From contig NZ_QXEC01000007.1 of assembly GCF_003583405.1 (NCBI RefSeq), positions 160,564 through 224,563 on the forward strand: DNA of 64,000 nucleotides. Reading direction: 5' to 3'. Shown piece by piece: positions 60,197 through 64,000 of the stretch (the stretch's first letter is position 1; every line of letters starts with the position of its first letter). A model generated the notes under the pieces. That model was not told where the DNA came from, did no database searches, and was given only the letters and a program-made list of their open reading frames with translations. The translations under genes and the position numbers were made by a program. This stretch comes from Micromonospora radicis (GTDB lineage: Bacteria > Actinomycetota > Actinomycetes > Mycobacteriales > Micromonosporaceae).

Positions 60197-60257
60197 CAAC
60201 TCTTTCGGCTGTCGATGGGCCTCTCATCGACGAAGACGCTTCCGAGGGAGGAATCAG

Positions 60258-63200
60258 TTGCGTCGAGGTAGAAGAATCGCTGGCTTCGGGCTGGTGATGG
60301 GCCTGGTACTCGGGGTACCGGGCACTGCTACGGCCACCCCGTACCGGCCGGAGCCACCACGGCTCCCCCACCTAAGCCCCGGTCAACCGGTGTCCACCGG
60401 CCAGGCGACCGTCACCCTGATCACCGGGGACCGGGTCACCGTCCGCGCCGCGGGCGGGGCGAGCGTCCGTCCCGGCGAGGGCCGGTCGGGCATGCGCTTC
60501 GTGACGCAGCGGCAGGGGGACAAGCTGCTGGTGATCCCGCAGGATGCCCTGCCGCTGGTGCGCGATGGCCGGGTCGACCCCCGGCTCTTCGACGTGCAGG
60601 GGCTGATCGCCGCCGGCTACGACGACGCCACACGGGCGAACATCCCGCTGATCCTCACCTACGGCAACGGCGCGGCGCGGCGTACGGCAGCGCCGGCCGG
60701 AGTGACCGTGACCCGCGACCTGGCCGCTGTCGGTGCTGTCGCGGCCACCGCCGACAAGCGACAGCCTGGCCAGTTCTGGGGCACGGTCACCGGCGGCGGG
60801 TCGGCCGCCCGGGCGGCGACCGGCGGCGTCGAGCGGGTCTGGCTGGACGGCAAACGGAAGGTACGTCTGGAACACAGCGCCCCGCAGATCGGCGCTCCCG
60901 CCGCGCACCAGACCGGACTCACCGGTCAGGGGATTCGGGTGGCGGTGCTGGACACCGGCGTCGACGCCGAACACCCGGATCTGGTCGGGCGCATCGCCGA
61001 CGCGGTCAACTTCAGCGAGGACGAGGACCCGGGCGACACCGTCGGGCACGGCACCCACGTCGCCTCGACCATCGCCGGCAGCGGCGCCGCCTCCGGAGGC
61101 CGTAACCGGGGCGTGGCCCCGGACGCGACCCTCTACTCCGGCAAGGTCTGCGAGGACTACGGCTGCTCCGAATCGGCGATCCTCGCAGGTATGCAGTGGG
61201 CCGCCGTCGACAAGCGGGCCCACGTGATCAACATGAGCCTGGGTGGGTACGACGAACCCGGCATCGACCCGCTGGAGGAGGCAGTCGACAGGCTGACCAA
61301 GCAGACCGGGGCGCTGTTCGTGGTCGCGGCCGGCAACGACGGCGGGGCCGGCACGGTCAACTCGCCGGCCAGCGCGGACGCGGCACTCGCCGTCGGTGCG
61401 GTCGACCGCACCGACAACCTGGCCGACTTCTCCAGCAGGGGCCCGCGAGCCGGTGACGGTGGGCCGAAGCCGGACATCACCGCCCCGGGGGTGGACATCC
61501 TCGCCGCCCGCAGCAAGGGCACCTTGTCCGAATACCCCGGTGGAGACGACTACGTCGTGCTCTCCGGTACGTCGATGGCCACGCCGCACGTTGCCGGCGC
61601 GGCGGCGCTGCTCGCCCAGCAACACGGCGAGTTGCCGGCGGAACAGCTCAAGGCCCTGCTCATGGCCTCGGCTAAGCCCGATGCGCAGCAGACCGTGTTC
61701 GAGGCCGGCGCCGGTCGGGTCGACCTGGCGCGGGCGATCACCCAGCGGGTGGTCAGCGAGCCGGCGAGTGTGTCGTTCGGCCGGGCACTCTGGCCGCACG
61801 ACGACAACGCGCCGATCACCCGCACGGTGAGTTGGCGCAACACCGGCACCGAGGCGGTCACCCTGGACCTCGCGTGGAACCCCACCGGCCCCGGTGGCGC
61901 ACCGGCGCCGGCCGGCATGTTCACGGTGAGCACGCCGCGAGTCGTGGTGCCCGCCCAAGGTTCGGTCTCGGTCACCGTCACGGCCGACACCAGCATCAGC
62001 AGCCCGAACGGCCATTACAGCGGCCGGCTCGTCGCCAGCTCGGCAGACACCGTGGTGGTCACCCCGCTGGCGGTCGAGAAGGAGGAGGAGAGCTACCCGG
62101 TGACGATCCGTCACCTGGGTGCCGACGGTGCCGCGACGGGCGACTACCGCACCGTCCTCAACCAGCTGGACGGCTTCGACGTCGTGTCCGCCTACGACCC
62201 TTCGGGTACCGCGCAGCTGCGCCTGCCCAAGGGCCGGTACGGGGTGAACAGCCACCTGTTCGACCCCGAGAACGGGACCGCGACGCTGCTGGTGCAGCCC
62301 GAGTTGGTGGTGGATAGTGCCACCACGCTCACCATCGACACGCGACAGGCGCGTCCGGTACGCATGACCGTGCCGCAACGATCTGCGACACCGGGCCTGG
62401 TCGATGTCAACGCCAGGTACCTCAGTGACGAGTACGTGCAGATCTGGGGAATCCTTGCCTCCGACTTCACCGGTCTCGCCACCGGCCAACTCGGCCGGCC
62501 CGTCGCACCCGAGCGATTCCAGGGCGTGGTGATCAGCCACTGGGCCGACCTCGACACCGACCACAGCAGCTACTTCTACGGCGTGGGCGAGACCTTCCCG
62601 GGCCGCATGCCGACCGGCCTTAACAAGCACTACCGCAGTGGCGACCTGGCCAGGGTCGAGCAACAGTTCCCCATCGGTTACCCCGGCACGGAGGCCATCA
62701 AGTTCACCTACCCGGAGATCAGGAACTACCAGACCGGTGTGTGGGGCCTCGAACTGCCCACCACGGTCCCCGGCAAGCGCGTCGAGTACTTCAACACCAA
62801 CAGCGGCAGTTGGCATGGCTTCCTGCTGTTCGGTGTGCCGGCCGAGGAGGGACGGCTTGACTGGGTGGCCGACCTGTCGTCGGACGCGACGACGTACCAG
62901 GCCGGCCGGACCTATCAGGACACCTGGAACCGTGGGCCCTACGGGCCCTCGTTCCCCGCACCGCGCACGTCGGACGACGGCATCATCCGGTGGGGCAACT
63001 ACCTGAGTTTCAGCGTGCCGCTGCACAGCGACGCCGCACGGCACACCGGCGGCACGGTGCTTGACACCGTACGCACGGCGCTCTACCGCAACGGCAAGCT
63101 GGTCAGCGAGTATCCGTTCGGCGTGGGGTCGTGGGAGCTGCCCGACGGCAACGCCACCTACCGGATCGAGTCGTCGATGCGGCAGAGCTTCACGAGCCTG

Positions 63201-63584
63201 AGCACGGAGGTGTCCGCCAGCTGGACCTTCCAGTCGCGGAACGTCGGCAACCGCTACGTCCGGCAGCCCGCCTCGGTGATCAGGTTCACGCCGTCACTCG
63301 ACGACGGCAACGCCGCCCCGGCCGGCCGCCCCTTCGTCATCCCGATCCAGGTGCAGCGCCAGACCGGCACCGCCGCGGCGAAGACGGTGTCGCTCACCGT
63401 CGAGGTCTCCTACGACGGCGGAACGACCTGGCAACAGGCCACGGTAAAGAAGGCCGGCCGGGACTGGAGTGCCACCCTGCAACACCCGAACGGCGCCGGC
63501 CACGTGTCGCTTCGCGCCACCGCCAAGGACAGCGCCGGCAACACGGTGACCCAACGGATCACCAAGGCGTACCACCTGAAGTGA
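60258..63584 (+). CDS. large secreted S8 (subtilisin-like) serine peptidase
   Basis: 1108 aa. TTG start with GGGAGG 6 bp upstream. Signal peptide RRGRRIAGFGLVMGLVLGVPGTATA (about 1-30), a propeptide-like region opening VTLITGDRVTV (about 50-200), then the subtilisin domain with Asp ~231 (VLDTGVD), His ~266 (GHGTHVAST) and Ser ~438 (SGTSMATPH). A ~600-residue C-terminal part contains beta-sandwich modules and a final Ig-like segment (SVTVEVSYDGGTTW). No wall anchor is seen, so it is released. Follows a LuxR-type remnant and ends before a strong terminator. Confidence 0.92.
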   Translation: MRRGRRIAGFGLVMGLVLGVPGTATATPYRPEPPRLPHLSPGQPVSTGQATVTLITGDRVTVRAAGGASVRPGEGRSGMRFVTQRQGDKLLVIPQDALPLVRDGRVDPRLFDVQGLIAAGYDDATRANIPLILTYGNGAARRTAAPAGVTVTRDLAAVGAVAATADKRQPGQFWGTVTGGGSAARAATGGVERVWLDGKRKVRLEHSAPQIGAPAAHQTGLTGQGIRVAVLDTGVDAEHPDLVGRIADAVNFSEDEDPGDTVGHGTHVASTIAGSGAASGGRNRGVAPDATLYSGKVCEDYGCSESAILAGMQWAAVDKRAHVINMSLGGYDEPGIDPLEEAVDRLTKQTGALFVVAAGNDGGAGTVNSPASADAALAVGAVDRTDNLADFSSRGPRAGDGGPKPDITAPGVDILAARSKGTLSEYPGGDDYVVLSGTSMATPHVAGAAALLAQQHGELPAEQLKALLMASAKPDAQQTVFEAGAGRVDLARAITQRVVSEPASVSFGRALWPHDDNAPITRTVSWRNTGTEAVTLDLAWNPTGPGGAPAPAGMFTVSTPRVVVPAQGSVSVTVTADTSISSPNGHYSGRLVASSADTVVVTPLAVEKEEESYPVTIRHLGADGAATGDYRTVLNQLDGFDVVSAYDPSGTAQLRLPKGRYGVNSHLFDPENGTATLLVQPELVVDSATTLTIDTRQARPVRMTVPQRSATPGLVDVNARYLSDEYVQIWGILASDFTGLATGQLGRPVAPERFQGVVISHWADLDTDHSSYFYGVGETFPGRMPTGLNKHYRSGDLARVEQQFPIGYPGTEAIKFTYPEIRNYQTGVWGLELPTTVPGKRVEYFNTNSGSWHGFLLFGVPAEEGRLDWVADLSSDATTYQAGRTYQDTWNRGPYGPSFPAPRTSDDGIIRWGNYLSFSVPLHSDAARHTGGTVLDTVRTALYRNGKLVSEYPFGVGSWELPDGNATYRIESSMRQSFTSLSTEVSASWTFQSRNVGNRYVRQPASVIRFTPSLDDGNAAPAGRPFVIPIQVQRQTGTAAAKTVSLTVEVSYDGGTTWQQATVKKAGRDWSATLQHPNGAGHVSLRATAKDSAGNTVTQRITKAYHLK

Positions 63585-63610
63585 ACAGCAGTCCAGCACA
63601 CGAATGTTGA

Positions 63611-63655
63611 GCAGGGCCCCTTCCCCAACACGAAGCGTTGCGGAAGGGGCCCTGC
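63611..63655 (+). terminator. terminator after the S8 peptidase
   Basis: Perfect 14-bp stem GCAGGGCCCCTTCC (63611-63624) / GGAAGGGGCCCTGC (63642-63655) with a 17-base loop, 26 bp after the stop codon. Confidence 0.85.
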
Positions 63656-63692
63656 GGCAGGTCTACGGACGCCAGGCGACTCGGCCCGGGCG

Positions 63693-64000
<308 letters not shown>

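Noticed and set aside
60372..63044. 890-codon frame opposite the S8 peptidase
   Set aside because: Shadow frame; the sense product has the full catalytic triad and signal peptide.

Overview
The window is about 64 kb of very GC-rich DNA with strong third-position GC bias, many GTG/TTG starts, long SARP/LuxR-type regulators, Tat and Sec exported hydrolases and ABC-F, MerR-HEAT and SARP families. This fits a filamentous actinobacterium, most likely Micromonosporaceae; that placement is an inference from gene content and style. I found no rRNA, tRNA, CRISPR array, prophage or intact insertion sequence.

Layout. 0-5.3 kb: end of a DinB-fold gene, a large SARP/AfsR-type regulator, and an FAD hydroxylase preceded by 11-bp spaced direct repeats typical of SARP sites. 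5.4-10.8 kb: secreted S15 peptidase, a strong terminator, a two-component system, and a divergent ABC exporter. 10.9-11.9 kb: broken GH64 beta-1,3-glucanase. 12.2-18.2 kb: translationally coupled small membrane protein / ECF sigma factor / M48-LysM metalloprotease, a DnaJ-domain pair, and an antibiotic-resistance type ABC-F gene with a leader mini-ORF. 18.6-24.1 kb: HEAT protein plus MerR-HEAT regulator, alpha/beta hydrolase, GNAT remnant, DinB gene, secreted CBM2-Fn3-GH5 cellulase. 24.6-28.9 kb: SDR and MFS genes bracketed by two paralogous XRE regulators. 29.1-34.8 kb: Tat-exported molybdenum aldehyde oxidoreductase operon (MocA-like, PaoA, PaoB, XdhC, PaoC). 35.1-59.5 kb: a large aromatic catabolism island. 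59.5-64 kb: LuxR-ATPase remnant, secreted S8 peptidase, terminator, and a truncated TetR gene running into 35 consecutive C.

The aromatic island is the most notable part. On the minus strand, from 58198 down to 37749, 22 tightly packed genes encode an LLM flavin enzyme, a hydrolase, a LigB/MhpB-type extradiol dioxygenase, an FMN reductase, a C-C bond hydrolase, hydratase, acetaldehyde dehydrogenase and aldolase (a complete meta-cleavage lower pathway), a four-part NMT1/Tau-type ABC importer, a Rieske ring-hydroxylating dioxygenase (alpha, beta, ferredoxin, ferredoxin reductase), a small unknown protein, a ThDP decarboxylase, an aldehyde dehydrogenase, a second LLM enzyme, a small ABM-fold monooxygenase and an unusual CMD-VOC-VOC fusion. 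IclR and TetR regulators, an SDR and a divergent zinc alcohol dehydrogenase flank it. A 15-bp palindrome of the form TTCCG-N5-CGGAA lies both in the operon promoter region (58319-58333) and in front of the importer (50920-50934), suggesting one regulator for import and breakdown. The substrate cannot be read from sequence; a phenylpropanoid-like or aryl-glyoxylate-like aromatic acid is a working guess.
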